Source: Flavobacteriaceae bacterium NBU2977 (GTDB lineage: Bacteria; Bacteroidota; Bacteroidia; Flavobacteriales; Flavobacteriaceae). From it: a DNA stretch of 64,000 nucleotides. Position 1 is the stretch's first letter. Each line of letters starts with the position of its first letter. Made by a program: the position numbers and the translations under genes. Shown piece after piece: positions 28,013-37,399 of this stretch. Location of the stretch: assembly GCA_019931105.1 (NCBI GenBank), contig JAIOUW010000001.1:558001-622000 (forward strand). The letters run 5' to 3'. The notes beneath the pieces were generated by a model. That model saw only the letters and a list, made by a program, of their open reading frames with translations. It was not told where the DNA came from and ran no database searches.

Positions 28013-28720
28013 ATGAAAAATATCGCACTACTCCTTATTTTGGTCTGTTCGTTTTCCAATGCGCAGATTTCGGCCAACAGGTATGTTTTGACACCTGCCC
28101 AATTAAAAGGGGAATTGGTAGAGATACCGATTGAAGGCACTCCATATGTCAATGAAATCTTCAAAAAAGGAGAATCCTTTTTTAGTGGCAAGTTTATGGC
28201 TGCATCGCTGATGCGGTATAATGCAATGAACGAGGTAATCGAAATTATGGATGAAAATGGGAAGTCTAAAGAGCTTTTACGTAAAAAGAACATAACCGTC
28301 GTTATAGATAACGTAACTTATGAAGTAGTCGCATATAAAGAAGGGCAACGAACTAAATTGGGTTATCTAAACCCGATGAATGAAGGTGAAACAATTTTGT
28401 ATTATAGGCCTAAAAAACAATTCATGCAGGCCGAAAACCCTGAAAATGGTTATGAAGATTATCAACCAGCCGTGTACAAAGATGTGTCAATGTTCTATAT
28501 CAAAAAAGGGAACGAGCCTGCTGAACCCGTCAAACTAAGAAAAAACCAAATTTTGAGAAGATTGGACCGCAAGAATTCCTTGCTCAAAAAGTTTATTTCC
28601 GAACATAACCTGAACCTTAAGGAGAAAAATGATGTAGTCAAGTTGTTGGAATATTATAATTCCCTACAAAAGACCTCCGATTCGTACTCGGGTTGGGGCG
28701 AGACTGGTATAGGTTCTTAG
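28013..28720 (+). CDS. secreted protein of unknown family
   Basis: The start at 28013 gives MKNIALLLILVCSFSNAQ, a complete signal peptide; 19 upstream codons that are also open lack signal character. The mature protein of about 217 residues is basic. It has a YVNEIFKKGESFFSGKFMAASLMRY segment, a GYLNPMNEGETILYYRP segment and a C-terminal helix (VVKLLEYYNSLQK). I do not recognise the family. The same three landmarks recur in the decayed copy that follows, so this is a tandem paralogue pair of which only this one is intact. Confidence 0.8.
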   Translation: MKNIALLLILVCSFSNAQISANRYVLTPAQLKGELVEIPIEGTPYVNEIFKKGESFFSGKFMAASLMRYNAMNEVIEIMDENGKSKELLRKKNITVVIDNVTYEVVAYKEGQRTKLGYLNPMNEGETILYYRPKKQFMQAENPENGYEDYQPAVYKDVSMFYIKKGNEPAEPVKLRKNQILRRLDRKNSLLKKFISEHNLNLKEKNDVVKLLEYYNSLQKTSDSYSGWGETGIGS

Positions 28721-28824
28721 GAAGTCGTTCTTATGAAACAAATCGTTTCACAAATTGTTCTGTCGGTTAAACCCCTAATAATGTCCTGATTACTATAAAG
28801 TATTTCGCACTAAATTCCCGTTGT

Positions 28825-29521
28825 TTTAAATTAATTTTTTCATTATTCTTTTTTGTTTTCCCATTAACTATTCTCTGCCAATTATCTGAAGTAGAGACGG
28901 TTATCATAAGTTATAAACTTCCCGGGGCAAGTACAGATCGACAAGTCTAAGTCAGTGTCAATGCCTATTGGAACCAAGCATTCAAAACTGGCAAGACCTT
29001 TTTACATGGCGAAGGACAAAAAACCGCATTCTTAAGATACGATGCCTATCGGAATCGATTTGAAATTCTTAAGGGCAAGGATATCTTGGGCTACGTTAAT
29101 AAAGATAGCGATGTCAATATCATTCTTGAGCGCGAAAAATTTGAGTATATCGAATATTTAAATCATGGCAATCTTAAAAAAGGGTATTTTAACCCCTTAA
29201 ACCTAGGCGAAACTGTACTTTATTTAAGACAACAGAAGATAATCCCTGAAATTGAATTTCTCAATCATTGCTATTAAGATTTCAAACCATCTGCCTTCGA
29301 GCTGAAAATCACTTACTACTAAAAAAGACAATCCGGCCAAAGACCTTAACGAACTAAGCCGAAAAGAGGTTTTCGCCGTCTTATAGGACAAATATTCAGA
29401 ACTAAGGCAATATGCCCTTAAGAACAAACGCCACATGCGACGCGAGAGTGAAGTAATGCAAGTTTTGGAGTACTATGATACGTTAAAATCGGAAGACTCT
29501 AACGAAAAATCGGACGATTAG
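28825..29521 (+). pseudogene. decayed tandem paralogue of the preceding secreted-protein gene
   Basis: Frame 1 from 28825 encodes a signal-like stretch (KLIFSLFFFVFPLTILCQ) without an ATG, then hits TAA at 28948. It continues with FKTGKTFLHGEGQKTAFLRY and NLKKGYFNPLNLGETVLYLR, the counterparts of segments in the intact neighbour, before TAA at 29275. Homology then resumes in another frame with a TAG at 29384, ending in VMQVLEYYDTLKS and TAG at 29519, matching LLEYYNSLQK. At least three in-frame stops, one frameshift and a missing start make it non-functional as a full protein. Its end overlaps the tsaB stop by three bases. Confidence 0.85.
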
Positions 29522-30195
29522 GTTTTTTTACCGCCTTGAACGATGAAGTCCTTTAGATAAAACGGTTCGAAATAAGCTACATCTTCAAAACGATTTTCAA
29601 CATATTTTTGATGCGATAATAAGCTCATTTCACGTGCGGACGGAACCACCTCAGTAGTAAAGTCAAAATTGGCATGGGTCAAAACCGGTTTGCATTTATC
29701 GGCACCGCTTCCGGCAAGAAGTACCTTATGTTTCTTAGCAAATTCTCCAAAAGAACTCTCTTCTATTATTTCAGCTTTGGTTTCGCGTACCTGGTTTCCT
29801 TTAGTATCGAATACAGCGGAGTAGACCTCCATTCTACGGGCATCCAATACAGGAATAATAAAATCAATTTCATCGGTTATGACCTGATACGCCATGCTTT
29901 TTAGGGTTGAAATCGAAATCAAAGGAACTCCAAGAGCAAAGCATAATCCTTTCGCAGCCGACACCCCAATTCGAAGCCCTGTATAAGATCCGGGGCCCTT
30001 GCTTACCGCAATCGCATCGACTTGTTCCATTTTCAATCCGGATCTGTGCAGTACCTCCGATATAAATACATGCAATTTTTCAGCATGCGAAAAGTTCGGT
30101 GTATTCTGCTCCTTCAAGGCCAACAGTTCACCATTTTTCGCCAAACTTACCGAACAATTGGTAGTGGCCGTTTCCAAGTTCAAGATTATCCCCAT
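29518..30195 (-). CDS. tsaB: tRNA threonylcarbamoyladenosine biosynthesis protein TsaB
   Basis: The start at 30195 gives MGIILNLETATTNCSV, the normal TsaB opening; the longer frame adds 22 unrelated residues. The 225-residue product has the ASKHA-fold motifs including AVSKGPGSYTGLRIG and a helix after it. TsaB pairs with TsaD, and with TsaE in bacteria, to make t6A at tRNA position 37. It lies 85 bases downstream of the TolC gene on the same strand, possibly by read-through, without an obvious functional link. Confidence 0.93.
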   Translation of the reverse strand: MGIILNLETATTNCSVSLAKNGELLALKEQNTPNFSHAEKLHVFISEVLHRSGLKMEQVDAIAVSKGPGSYTGLRIGVSAAKGLCFALGVPLISISTLKSMAYQVITDEIDFIIPVLDARRMEVYSAVFDTKGNQVRETKAEIIEESSFGEFAKKHKVLLAGSGADKCKPVLTHANFDFTTEVVPSAREMSLLSHQKYVENRFEDVAYFEPFYLKDFIVQGGKKT

Positions 30196-30280
30196 AAGGA
30201 ACAAAGATACGTTCAACGAACAAACCTGCAAGATTCGAATGAATTGCAGGTTTGTTGCCATTGAGTTAGAAAATTGAGTG

Positions 30281-31711
30281 TTATTTTAATTCTATCGGAA
30301 GCCCAAAGTAAAACTCCAATACCTTTACCCTGAAGATATAATCAAATTTAGTCCTTATTACCTCGGCTTGGGCATTATCCAAACGGGATTGGGCTTGGCT
30401 AAAATCGAAGGCATTCATCAAGCCGACATCAAAGCGTTCTTTTGAATAGTCATAGGCCAATCGTCTCGCATCAAGTGTTTTTTGTGCCGCTTCATGCGCT
30501 TTGATCGCCGCTTGGGCATCGTTCCATGCCTGATTGATGACATTTTCAAGATCTAGTTTGGCCTGATCCAGCTGTAATTTCGAACGTTCAAGGTTTATTC
30601 GGTTTCTTTTGACACTATTTCGTGCCGAAAAACCATTGAGTATGGGTATGTTCAGACCCACACCAAAAGAATGCCCGTCATTGACGCCCAATTGATAAAT
30701 AAATGGGTCCATTGCCTCCACTATCGGTCTCCTATTCGGGGCTACAACTGCTTGTCCGGTACCTTCGACGGTTCCTATTTGGGTCGTTGGGTTGTTGGGG
30801 TCGATTTCAAAACCACCAATGATGTCTTGGTAAGATGCCCTCGTATTATAATTATAAAATCCAGAAAGTCTAGGGTACAAGGCACCTTTTGCCAATTCAA
30901 TATCGGTTTCCGCCAACTCTATATTCGCTTCGGCGAATTTAATCTCATTTCTTTGTGTTACAGCCTTTGCGAAAATCTCACTGGGTGAATTGTTCAAAAT
31001 AGTTGTGGGTTGAATATTGAATTCTTCATTGGCCACATCGAAATTCTCATAGTCATTTATCAAAAGTAGTTGCGCCAATGCTATTTTCGACAGTCGTAGA
31101 TTGTTCTCTGAATTCACAATCTGTTGCAATTGTGTCGCGGCCGTCGCCTCGATCTCCAGTAAATCTCCCCTAGCGACGACTCCTGATTCGACCAATTCGG
31201 TCGTACGTTTCAAGTCCTGCTCGGTGACGGCATATTGCGCCTTGGCAACCACAAGGTTTTCCCGATTAAAAAGTATTTGAAGATAACCGTTGGCCACAGC
31301 CAAAGAAATATCGTCTTTCATGTTGTCCAAACGATACTGGTTGGCCAAAAGCGCTAGATTCGACCTTCTGAGACGATTGACATTCTGCAACCCATTGTAC
31401 AAATCGACGTTCATACCTACACCACCCGAAGTAAACATAGTCGTTAAATTCTCTAGAATACCAGTAGTGACGTTCTGGTTGAGACCTATGTTCCATGAGT
31501 GTGACGCTTGGGCATTGATGCTAGGAAGAAAATTGCCCTTGGCGTCAAGCTTGTTCACCTCGGCATCTTTTAGGTCCAATTCCGATTGTTGAATGGTGAT
31601 ATTGTGCTCCAACGCATATTCAACGCATTCTTGCAATGTCCACTTTTTATTCTGTGCCGATAAAATCCCGACCGAAAATACGATCAGTAAAGCCGTTAAT
31701 CTACTATTCAT
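30281..31711 (-). CDS. TolC-family outer-membrane efflux channel
   Basis: The start at 31711 gives MNSRLTALLIVFSVGILSAQ, a full signal peptide; the longer frame would run into the adaptor gene. The 476-residue product has the long paired helices of TolC-like proteins (NAEVIRTKFDYIFRVKVLEFYFGLP near the C-terminus) and an internal repeat of the two halves. It should form the trimeric exit duct for the two adaptors and four permeases upstream. It is the only channel gene in the locus, so both adaptor/permease sets probably use it. Confidence 0.93.
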   Translation of the reverse strand: MNSRLTALLIVFSVGILSAQNKKWTLQECVEYALEHNITIQQSELDLKDAEVNKLDAKGNFLPSINAQASHSWNIGLNQNVTTGILENLTTMFTSGGVGMNVDLYNGLQNVNRLRRSNLALLANQYRLDNMKDDISLAVANGYLQILFNRENLVVAKAQYAVTEQDLKRTTELVESGVVARGDLLEIEATAATQLQQIVNSENNLRLSKIALAQLLLINDYENFDVANEEFNIQPTTILNNSPSEIFAKAVTQRNEIKFAEANIELAETDIELAKGALYPRLSGFYNYNTRASYQDIIGGFEIDPNNPTTQIGTVEGTGQAVVAPNRRPIVEAMDPFIYQLGVNDGHSFGVGLNIPILNGFSARNSVKRNRINLERSKLQLDQAKLDLENVINQAWNDAQAAIKAHEAAQKTLDARRLAYDYSKERFDVGLMNAFDFSQAQSRLDNAQAEVIRTKFDYIFRVKVLEFYFGLPIELK

Positions 31712-31739
31712 TTTTTGATTTTTTGATTTTGATTGATGA

Positions 31740-32891
31740 TTATGCTTCGCTATCTTCTTCGGAATCTTCCTCATCCTCGCCTTTCTTGATAGGTTCGGTT
31801 TGATTCCATTGTTTTACCTGATCTTCTTCCGTAATTCCGGAGATAATTTCAACATTCACACCATCTGATATCCCGATTTCAACGTCTTTTCTCTCGAACT
31901 TTTGTTCTTCAGGCGAACCTACGGCTACCTCGACATAGGGCTTATCGGTCTTGTTGTCAAACTGCAGAAGTGCTTCGGGAATGACCATAACGCTATCCCT
32001 TTTCTCCAACACCATCGAGGCATTCGCACTGTAACCTGCCCGAATAAAAATACTATCGTTGACCTCGACATCGCCCTCTATTTTGAATTGAACGGCACCT
32101 GTCTCCTCTACCCCTTTGGGCGCAATGAATCGTAATTTGGCATCGAGTTCAGTACCTTCTACGGCCCCCAAACTAATCTTGAGGGGCGTACCGACCTGCA
32201 ATTTTCCGACCTCGCCCTCATCGACTTTTCCCTCGAAAATCATTTTTCCCAAATCGGCTATCGTGGCTATCGTGGTACCGTCATTAAAGTTGTTACTCTG
32301 TATCACTTGGTCGCCCTCTTCAACAGGTATTTCTAAAATTGTTCCATCAACGGTCGCCCTAATATTGGTATTGGCACTTGAGGAACCGCCTGCCGAACCT
32401 ACACGGATAATCTGATAATCGGACTGGGCATTGGAAAGTTCTTGTTTCGCTTGATCAAATTGCAATTGAAGGTTATTAAAGTCTTGGCTTGAAATAACGC
32501 CCTTATCGAATAGGGCCTTGTTTCTATTGTACTCAATCTTCACATTGTTCAGTGCTATTTCGGCATTTCTGACTCGCCCCCTGGCCTGGTTCAACGATTG
32601 CTCGTTAGGAACCACTTTGATTACCGCTATCAAATCACCGGCTTTTACCTTGTCCCCTTCTACCAAATAAATCTTATCGATAATACCCGAAATCTGGGGT
32701 TTGATCTCAATTTCATCTTCTGGCACCACTTTACCCGTAGCCACAGTTTTCTTCTCTATATTGGAAATAAAAGGCTTTTGGGTTTCATAGGTTACAGAGG
32801 ACTTGCTGTTCGATTTAATGAAAAAAGCGGCAGCCCAAAGTGCGCCAAGCACTAAAAGTCCGATCAACGAGTATTTAACAATTTTGTTCAT
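31740..32891 (-). CDS. HlyD/MacA-type periplasmic adaptor (first copy)
   Basis: The ATG at 32891 (MNKIVKYSLIGLLVLG) is preferred over a TTG two codons upstream. The product of about 383 residues has an N-terminal membrane anchor, lipoyl-type half-motifs (VVPEDEIEIKPQISGIIDKIY and TVDGTILEIPVEEGDQV), a coiled-coil hairpin between them (ARGRVRNAEIALNNVKIEYNR), and beta-barrel domains. It ends in a very acidic tail (GEDEEDSEEDSEA). It should bridge the permeases to TolC and is transcribed between them. Confidence 0.92.
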   Translation of the reverse strand: MNKIVKYSLIGLLVLGALWAAAFFIKSNSKSSVTYETQKPFISNIEKKTVATGKVVPEDEIEIKPQISGIIDKIYLVEGDKVKAGDLIAVIKVVPNEQSLNQARGRVRNAEIALNNVKIEYNRNKALFDKGVISSQDFNNLQLQFDQAKQELSNAQSDYQIIRVGSAGGSSSANTNIRATVDGTILEIPVEEGDQVIQSNNFNDGTTIATIADLGKMIFEGKVDEGEVGKLQVGTPLKISLGAVEGTELDAKLRFIAPKGVEETGAVQFKIEGDVEVNDSIFIRAGYSANASMVLEKRDSVMVIPEALLQFDNKTDKPYVEVAVGSPEEQKFERKDVEIGISDGVNVEIISGITEEDQVKQWNQTEPIKKGEDEEDSEEDSEA

Positions 32892-32924
32892 TTTCAAGTT
32901 ATTAGTTGTTTTACGGTTTTTCTG

Positions 32925-34187
32925 TTATTCTTCCCTTAGTGCGTCAATAGGTTTGATGCTTACCGCTCTTTGGGCGGGTATTAATCCGATCAAGGTTCCC
33001 AAAACCACCATTATCAGCAGTGCACCCAAGACATAGGGTATCGGTACGGTCGGATTGGTATAAGGAAAATCAATGTCTTTTGTCAGGTTATTTATCAAGG
33101 CCAAAACACCCGCCCCTAAGATTATGCCTATTATTCCCGATAGAACGGTCAAGAAAACGGATTCCAATATAATCTGGTTACGAACCTCGGCCGGGGTAGC
33201 GCCTAATGCCCTGCGAACCCCCAATTCCTTAGTACGTTCTTTTACCGAGATCAAAAGAATATTGCCAATACCGATTACCCCGGCCAAAATGGTAGCTATG
33301 CCCACAATCAAGGACAAGAATGTCAATCCTTGGGCAAAACCCATTATTTTACTGAATGCCTCGCCCAAATTAAAGGATCCGAATGCCCTTTCATCTTCGG
33401 GATCTACCCTATGTATATTCTTTAAGAGCATTTTTACATCTTTTTCGACCTGTACAACATCGGCATCATCATAGGCAGCTATGCAAAGGTATCCTACATT
33501 TTCTCCGGTATTGTATAGTTTTCTGAAAGTCGTGAAGGGAATGAATATGGCACTATCATTGTCAAAACTAACGCCTTGCGCCAATTTATGGACACCTATT
33601 ACCTGAAAATAAACACTGCCGATCCGGATGTATTGCCCGATCGGATCTTCATCTTTTTCGAACAGTTCCTGTAAATTTCGCTCACCTATCACGCATACCT
33701 TCCGCGCCTGTTCGATATCCTCATCATTAATGAAGCGACCGCCATCGAATATTTTTTTTGTAGCGATCTTGGTATATACCGGATAATCGCCATTTACGGT
33801 ATAGGTACCCGATTTTTGACCTCGCACCGTATAGACCGGTTCAGTACCAAATTCACCCATATCTATTCGCGGGGCAATGTATTGGATTTCGGGAATTCTA
33901 TTTTGCAGATCGGTAACATTATCGAGCTTCAACTGCATCTGCCTTCCGGTTTTATAACCACCATATGGCATGCTTGTGCTCTGGCCCCAAACGAACATGC
34001 TGTTCATCGATACCGTTTTGAAGACTTTGTCAAAACCATTGTCCATTCCTTTGGCCGCACCAGAAAGTCCTATATAAACAAATATTCCCCAAAGCACACC
34101 GATCATCGTAATGATGGTCCTGGTCCTATTCTTGCTGATAGAACCAAAAATTTCTTGCCAAGTATTTCTGTCAAATATAAATCTCAT
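32925..34187 (-). CDS. MacB-type ABC permease (FtsX family), copy A
   Basis: This 420-residue permease has one N-terminal transmembrane helix, a large periplasmic MacB_PCD domain (about 45-290), and three C-terminal helices with the FtsX signature ERTKELGVRRALGATPAEVR. It contains no ATPase domain, so it depends on a separate ATPase. It starts two bases after the stop of copy B, consistent with tight translational coupling and a heterodimer. The substrate may be a lipid, peptide or drug; it cannot be assigned from sequence. Confidence 0.92.
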   Translation of the reverse strand: MRFIFDRNTWQEIFGSISKNRTRTIITMIGVLWGIFVYIGLSGAAKGMDNGFDKVFKTVSMNSMFVWGQSTSMPYGGYKTGRQMQLKLDNVTDLQNRIPEIQYIAPRIDMGEFGTEPVYTVRGQKSGTYTVNGDYPVYTKIATKKIFDGGRFINDEDIEQARKVCVIGERNLQELFEKDEDPIGQYIRIGSVYFQVIGVHKLAQGVSFDNDSAIFIPFTTFRKLYNTGENVGYLCIAAYDDADVVQVEKDVKMLLKNIHRVDPEDERAFGSFNLGEAFSKIMGFAQGLTFLSLIVGIATILAGVIGIGNILLISVKERTKELGVRRALGATPAEVRNQIILESVFLTVLSGIIGIILGAGVLALINNLTKDIDFPYTNPTVPIPYVLGALLIMVVLGTLIGLIPAQRAVSIKPIDALREE

Positions 34188-34188
34188 A

Positions 34189-35418
34189 TTATTCGTCTCT
34201 TAAGGCTACAATAGGTTTTATGCTTGCAGCTCTTTTGGCCGGAATATATCCGGCTATCGCACCAAAGAGAATCAGTATAACGGTAGCAAAAATCGCCAAG
34301 CCAGTATTTATAAAAGGATTTGTTATAAAAAAATCTTCGAGTTTTTCTCCTAAGGAGCTCAAAATTGCTATTCCTATGATCATACCCAATATTCCTGAAA
34401 TTGTGGTAATAAAAACCGACTCTAAAAGTATCGAACTGATTACCGACCTGGGTGTAGCTCCCAAGGCTTTGCGAATACCTAACTCTTTGGTACGCTCCTT
34501 TACCACAAATACCATGATATTACTTATTCCGATAATTCCGGCCAGTATAGTGCCAAAGGCGATAAAACCGCCTATATAGGCCAATACACTGGCAAATTGC
34601 TGATTTTGTTTTAACTGGTCGGCTACATTTCGAATGAAAATACCCTGCTGATCATTCGGACTGATATATTTTTTTTCCCTTAAAAATTTGTCCAAGCTCT
34701 TATCAAAGGCCATCGCTCCGGCATAACCTATCTCGGGTTTGAAGGCCACGATCATTTGATCGACCTTATCGGTATTTTTTTCAATAAGCTGCCTTGTCGT
34801 ATATGGAAGATACAGTCTGCGTTCTTCATCATCGCCACCATCGTCTTGATACACACCGATGACCTTGAACATGCTACCGCCAACATCTACATATTTACCG
34901 ATAGCATCTTCGGTGCCGAACAAATCTTGCTCTACCAACCTTCCGATAACGGCATACTTCGTGCGATTCTTTACATCTTGCTCGTTGAGGTAACGCCCCC
35001 GCATAATAATCGTCTTTTCGGCATGTTGGTGCGAAGGTGCCACCGCTCTTGTAGAATAGTTGTTAGACTCGTTCTTATACTTGACCAAGGCACTTCGGGT
35101 TATTCTAGGAGTCACATATTCCATGAATAAGGGAAAATTCTCTTCAATATCGACAAGATCGCTATTGTCAAACTCTATCTGACGCCCCGATTTGTATCCC
35201 TTATATGGTACAGTGGTCCTACCCGCAAACAAGTAAAATGTGTTACTGGCATCGTCACTGAAAAATTTATTGAAGGTATTTTGCAGACCATTGGTGAGAC
35301 CGACCAGCGAAACGAATATAAGGATACCCAACGCTACGGTAAAGCCCGATAAGAACGTACGCAGTTTGTTCTTTTGTATGGTCTCGAATATCTCTTTCCA
35401 AGTATCTCTACTAAACAT
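34189..35418 (-). CDS. MacB-type ABC permease (FtsX family), copy B
   Basis: This 409-residue protein has the same topology as copy A, with signature ERTKELGIRKALGATPRSV in the cytosolic loop and a periplasmic domain rich in YVTPRIT and KYVDVGGSMFKVIGVY type strands. The gene overlaps the ATPase gene by eight bases, so ATPase, copy B and copy A probably form one translational unit. A heterodimer of B and A, driven by two ATPase subunits, is the simplest reading. Confidence 0.92.
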   Translation of the reverse strand: MFSRDTWKEIFETIQKNKLRTFLSGFTVALGILIFVSLVGLTNGLQNTFNKFFSDDASNTFYLFAGRTTVPYKGYKSGRQIEFDNSDLVDIEENFPLFMEYVTPRITRSALVKYKNESNNYSTRAVAPSHQHAEKTIIMRGRYLNEQDVKNRTKYAVIGRLVEQDLFGTEDAIGKYVDVGGSMFKVIGVYQDDGGDDEERRLYLPYTTRQLIEKNTDKVDQMIVAFKPEIGYAGAMAFDKSLDKFLREKKYISPNDQQGIFIRNVADQLKQNQQFASVLAYIGGFIAFGTILAGIIGISNIMVFVVKERTKELGIRKALGATPRSVISSILLESVFITTISGILGMIIGIAILSSLGEKLEDFFITNPFINTGLAIFATVILILFGAIAGYIPAKRAASIKPIVALRDE

Positions 35419-36112
35419 ACGCGGCAGCCCTAACTTGCTTTACTTTTTTATCTTCTAGAATAATACCGTCTTTCAAGTGCACGATACGTTTGCACATGTT
35501 CGCGATATCGGGTTCGTGGGTAACAATGAGTATGGTATTACCCTGGTCGTTTATCTTCTGGATGAGGTCCATGACTTCGTAAGAGGTCTTACTATCAAGC
35601 GCACCTGTAGGCTCATCGGCCAAAAGCACTTTTGGTTCTGCCGCCATAGCCCTTGCAATCGCCACTCTTTGCTTTTGACCACCTGACAATTCACTGGGCA
35701 AATGTGTGGCCCATTCTTTTAAGCCTACTTGGTCCAAATATTTCAGAGATTTCTCTTCGCGCTCCTTTCTTGGCATTCGCTGGTAATACAAGGGCAAAGC
35801 CACATTTTCCATGGCCGTCTTATAATTGATCAGGTTGAAAGATTGGAATACGAAACCCAGAAATTTATTCCTATAGTTCGCGGCCTTCGTTTCATTAAGG
35901 TTAACTATCGGAACCCCATCTAACGTGTAAGAACCTTCGTCAAGTTCATCGAGCATCCCCAAAATGTTGAGTAAGGTTGATTTTCCTGATCCGGAAGAAC
36001 CCATAATTGCAACTAGTTCTCCTTCTTCGACCGAGAAATTGATTCCTTTAAGTACATGCAGGGAATTGCTTCCCATTTTATAGGATTTATGAAGGTCTTT
36101 GATTTCTATCAT
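35411..36112 (-). CDS. MacB/LolD-type ABC transporter ATPase
   Basis: This 233-residue protein has Walker A GSSGSGKST (about 38-46), a Q-loop region (GFVFQSFNLI), the signature LSGGQKQR, Walker B VLLADEPTGALD and a His-switch (VTHEPDI). Length and sequence fit the LolD/MacB/FtsE ATPase group. It is the only ATPase gene in the ten-kilobase efflux locus, so it may power both permease pairs. It lies between the first and second permease/adaptor sets. Confidence 0.95.
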   Translation of the reverse strand: MIEIKDLHKSYKMGSNSLHVLKGINFSVEEGELVAIMGSSGSGKSTLLNILGMLDELDEGSYTLDGVPIVNLNETKAANYRNKFLGFVFQSFNLINYKTAMENVALPLYYQRMPRKEREEKSLKYLDQVGLKEWATHLPSELSGGQKQRVAIARAMAAEPKVLLADEPTGALDSKTSYEVMDLIQKINDQGNTILIVTHEPDIANMCKRIVHLKDGIILEDKKVKQVRAAAYV

Positions 36113-36218
36113 ATCGGTAAAGTTAATTGGCTAGGTGCTACCCTCTGGAATACGTGAATAAGACACCTAAGGTGTTAAAATGTTACAAGATTTGCTCTAA
36201 ATTTTATGTTAAAATAAA

Positions 36219-37331
36219 TCAACCGCCAATTTCCTCAGGCTTAATAGCGTTCCAGACCTTGATTTTATCATCTTTACCAATACCGGATTTTACCTCGACA
36301 AATATTCCGTCGCTTATGCCCAATTCAACATCGCGTCGCTCAAACTGTTGCTCTGCTGTCTCAACTTCGACAAAAGGCTTTTTGGTTTTACCATCAAACT
36401 GTACCAAACCCTCCTTCAGCGCCATAACACTGTCGGCCCTTGCCAAAATAATCGATGCGTTGGCACTTAGCCCGGCACGAATGAATGTGGTATCTTGCTT
36501 TTTCAAAGTACCTTTGATTTCAAACTGTATTGCACCGTTCTCTGCATTTCCCTTAGGTGCGATATAATCGAGAACTGCATCAAAAACCGTATTTTCAATG
36601 GCCCCTACCGTGATTTCCAAAGGCAGGTTCTCTTTTAGCTTTCCAACCTCCGATTCATCCACTTTGCCTTCAAAAATCATTTTTTCGACATCGGCGATAG
36701 CAGCAATGGTCGTTCCTTCATTGAAATTGTTCGCCTCTATTACCTGATTGCCGACTTCGACGGGCACTTCTAGAACCATACCACTTACCGTGGCCCTTAT
36801 CTGGGTATTGGCCGTTGAACCATAACCCTTTGTAGTACCGGTCTTTACGATATCGAAACGCTTATTGGCCGCCCGATAGGCCTGTTGTGCCTGATCAAAA
36901 CTTACCTGGGCACGCTCCAGATCCACCTTAGAAACAACTCCCTTATCGAACAATGTCTTTTGTCTGTCCAAATTTCTTTTTTGGTCGTCAAGGTCTATCC
37001 TGGCCGCATCAATATTATCACGTGCGCTGTTCAACGCATCGAGATTCGGCACTACCTTTATTCTTGCCAAAAGGTCACCCGATTTGATGTAATCGCCACC
37101 TTCTACATAAATTTCTTCTATCACGCCTGAGATATTGGGTTTTATCAGTACTTCCTCCAATGGTAAAATACTTCCGGTCGCCACCGTTTTTTTGATAATC
37201 GTCTGTGTCGTCGGAGTCTCGGTTTCATAGACTACGGGGTCCTCGGCGTTTTTGGAGTACAGGTAGTACATGGCGCCTCCGAAAGCCAATATGATTGTCA
37301 GCAAAATGATGATGGTTACTCTTTTCTTCAT
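36219..37331 (-). CDS. HlyD/MacA-type periplasmic adaptor (second copy)
   Basis: This 370-residue protein has an N-terminal anchor (TIIILLTIILAFGGAMYYLY), lipoyl half-motifs (LPLEEVLIKPNISGVIEEIY and TVSGMVLEVPVEVGNQV), a helical hairpin and beta-barrel domains. It is collinear with the first adaptor through most of its length but lacks that copy's acidic tail. It follows permeases C and D and precedes the ATPase, so it probably serves that pair. The two adaptors most likely arose by duplication of an adaptor-plus-permeases block. Confidence 0.92.
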   Translation of the reverse strand: MKKRVTIIILLTIILAFGGAMYYLYSKNAEDPVVYETETPTTQTIIKKTVATGSILPLEEVLIKPNISGVIEEIYVEGGDYIKSGDLLARIKVVPNLDALNSARDNIDAARIDLDDQKRNLDRQKTLFDKGVVSKVDLERAQVSFDQAQQAYRAANKRFDIVKTGTTKGYGSTANTQIRATVSGMVLEVPVEVGNQVIEANNFNEGTTIAAIADVEKMIFEGKVDESEVGKLKENLPLEITVGAIENTVFDAVLDYIAPKGNAENGAIQFEIKGTLKKQDTTFIRAGLSANASIILARADSVMALKEGLVQFDGKTKKPFVEVETAEQQFERRDVELGISDGIFVEVKSGIGKDDKIKVWNAIKPEEIGG

Positions 37332-37399
37332 TTTCTTGTTTATTTGATTGATGTATTTGAATTGTCTTATTAATTAATTGCCGATAGCCAGGCCATATT

